Source: Bacteroidota bacterium
GTDB taxonomy: Bacteria > Bacteroidota > Bacteroidia > Chitinophagales > Chitinophagaceae
NCBI GenBank assembly: GCA_023429365.1
Contig: JAEYVW010000222.1
Span: forward strand, 1 to 6,514
DNA: 6,514 bases
Direction of reading: 5' to 3'
Below are positions 5,584 through 6,514 of this stretch, piece by piece; position 1 is the stretch's first letter, and every line of letters starts with the position of its first letter. The position numbers and the translations under genes were made by a program. The notes beneath the pieces were generated by a model. It saw only the letters and a list, made by a program, of their open reading frames with translations. It had not been told where the DNA came from and did not search any database.

Positions 5584-6514
5584 ATGACCCATCTTTACCA
5601 AATATTGCGGCCACGTCGTGAGAACTTTAAAACCGGCTATTCCAGGCTGGTTAATTTTCTGAATTTAAAAGCCAGGGTTTTACTTGCTGCATTGCGTAGG
5701 GTCAAAAGAACCGGTGTTACCCCCGGCATGAACGATTATGACCGCAGCAGACTGGGCATTTTCAACTACCTGAATTTCTTTCAACTCATTTTCGGTGCTA
5801 TCGTACCGCTGTTGGGTATTTTACAGCCGGGTAATATTCCTGTCTCGGGCTGGTTACTCGCATGTATGCCGCCGTTCCTGAGTGGAGTGGTGCTTTTCCT
5901 CAACAGTCGTCACAGGTTCCAGGAAGCATTGCTGGTGTATTTTATTTTCTACCCGCTCTTTACCTGCTTCTGTTATATCAACGGTATAAATTTCGGCATC
6001 GAGCTGTCCTTTATTTTATACGGTATCCTGGCCGTTTTCTTTATCCGGGATATAGGATATATGACATTTTCGATCAGTTTTTCAATGGTCAGTTATTTTA
6101 TACTCGTTGTGGTATTAAAAAAATATCGCTATCACTTGGAAGAAATAAATTTCCTCGGTTACCTGGTGAATCAGGTGCTGATGATCATATATATTTTTTA
6201 CGGGCTGTATCTTATCAAAAAGGAGAACACGAACTACCAGGTTAGTATGCAGGCCAACAATGAGGTGCTTAAAAGAAATAATGAAGAGATACAAAAACAG
6301 GCGGAGGAACTGGACCAGCTCAATTCATTAAAGGATAAGCTATTTTCCGTCATCGCACACGACCTTAAGGCTCCCATGTATGCGCTGCGTAACCTGTTTG
6401 AAGATATCCAGAAGCAGGATATGCCGGCTGAAGAAATAAAAGAACTGGTACCCGATATAAAAAATGATCTTAACTATACGGTGGGATTAATGGATAACCT
6501 TCTGCAATGGGCCA
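5584..6514 (+). CDS. Membrane sensor histidine kinase, N-terminal part (partial, runs off window end)
   Basis: The first 310 codons of a membrane-bound two-component sensor kinase are present, open to the right edge. Order: a cytoplasmic N-terminal stretch of about 57 residues rich in Arg and Lys; six hydrophobic segments (about 60-80, 88-107, 114-133, 138-155, 160-178, 190-211); a coiled-coil linker (about 215-252, rich in Asn, Glu and Gln); and the HisKA dimerisation domain with FSVIAHDLKAPM, where His259 is the predicted autophosphorylated residue. DNLLQWA (304-310) marks the second HisKA helix. The ATP-binding domain lies beyond the window. An even helix count keeps both ends in the cytoplasm. 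There is no large periplasmic domain, so the signal is probably sensed within the membrane. The ATG at 5584 is the first start after an in-frame TGA at 5563-5565, and no Shine-Dalgarno is seen. The cognate regulator is not in the window. The N-terminal extension before the first helix is longer than usual for this class, by recollection. Confidence 0.88.
   Translation, partial: MTHLYQILRPRRENFKTGYSRLVNFLNLKARVLLAALRRVKRTGVTPGMNDYDRSRLGIFNYLNFFQLIFGAIVPLLGILQPGNIPVSGWLLACMPPFLSGVVLFLNSRHRFQEALLVYFIFYPLFTCFCYINGINFGIELSFILYGILAVFFIRDIGYMTFSISFSMVSYFILVVVLKKYRYHLEEINFLGYLVNQVLMIIYIFYGLYLIKKENTNYQVSMQANNEVLKRNNEEIQKQAEELDQLNSLKDKLFSVIAHDLKAPMYALRNLFEDIQKQDMPAEEIKELVPDIKNDLNYTVGLMDNLLQWA

Noticed and set aside
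5862..6245. Plus-strand 127-codon frame inside the sensor kinase
   Set aside because: It is the wrong reading frame of the kinase membrane region; the kinase frame is open throughout and carries the helices and HisKA motif.

Overview
The window looks like chromosomal DNA of a Bacteroidota bacterium, most likely Chitinophagales, Sphingobacteriales or Cytophagales. I did not identify a genus. The evidence is the gene content: a GH97-type glycosidase N-terminus, a tiny Bacteroidota-type lipoprotein with one membrane helix, a CvpA-CAP fusion and a multi-pass sensor kinase of the Bacteroidota style. Shine-Dalgarno sequences are also almost absent in front of the genes, A/T-rich leaders take their place, and one promoter resembles the Bacteroidota TTTG / TAnnTTTG type.

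Layout, left to right. Seven genes lie on the minus strand, so transcription runs right to left. They are the N-terminal third or so of a secreted GH97-like glycosidase (1-586, cut by the window start), a 12-TM MFS transporter of the YbjJ-like type (686-1867), an aldo/keto reductase (1989-2942), a small and very acidic conserved hypothetical protein (2999-3382), an NADPH-dependent FMN reductase family flavoprotein (3394-3972), a 54-residue lipoprotein with one helix (3999-4163) and a CvpA membrane domain fused to a CAP/SCP domain (4304-5257). A divergent 326-bp intergenic region follows. A plus-strand sensor histidine kinase then starts at 5584 and runs off the right edge.

The lipoprotein, FMN reductase, acidic protein and aldo/keto reductase are separated by only 26, 11 and 56 bp, with a candidate promoter just upstream of the lipoprotein. 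They probably form one transcription unit with an oxidoreductase and stress-protection flavour, but that role is inferred from gene families. The MFS gene and the glycosidase are set off by gaps of 121 and 99 bp and may be read through or transcribed separately. I saw no RNA genes, CRISPR, insertion sequences, phage genes or strong intrinsic terminators. This looks like an ordinary chromosomal neighbourhood. The most interesting items are the CvpA-CAP fusion, the small acidic protein and the short lipoprotein, which is easy to miss.
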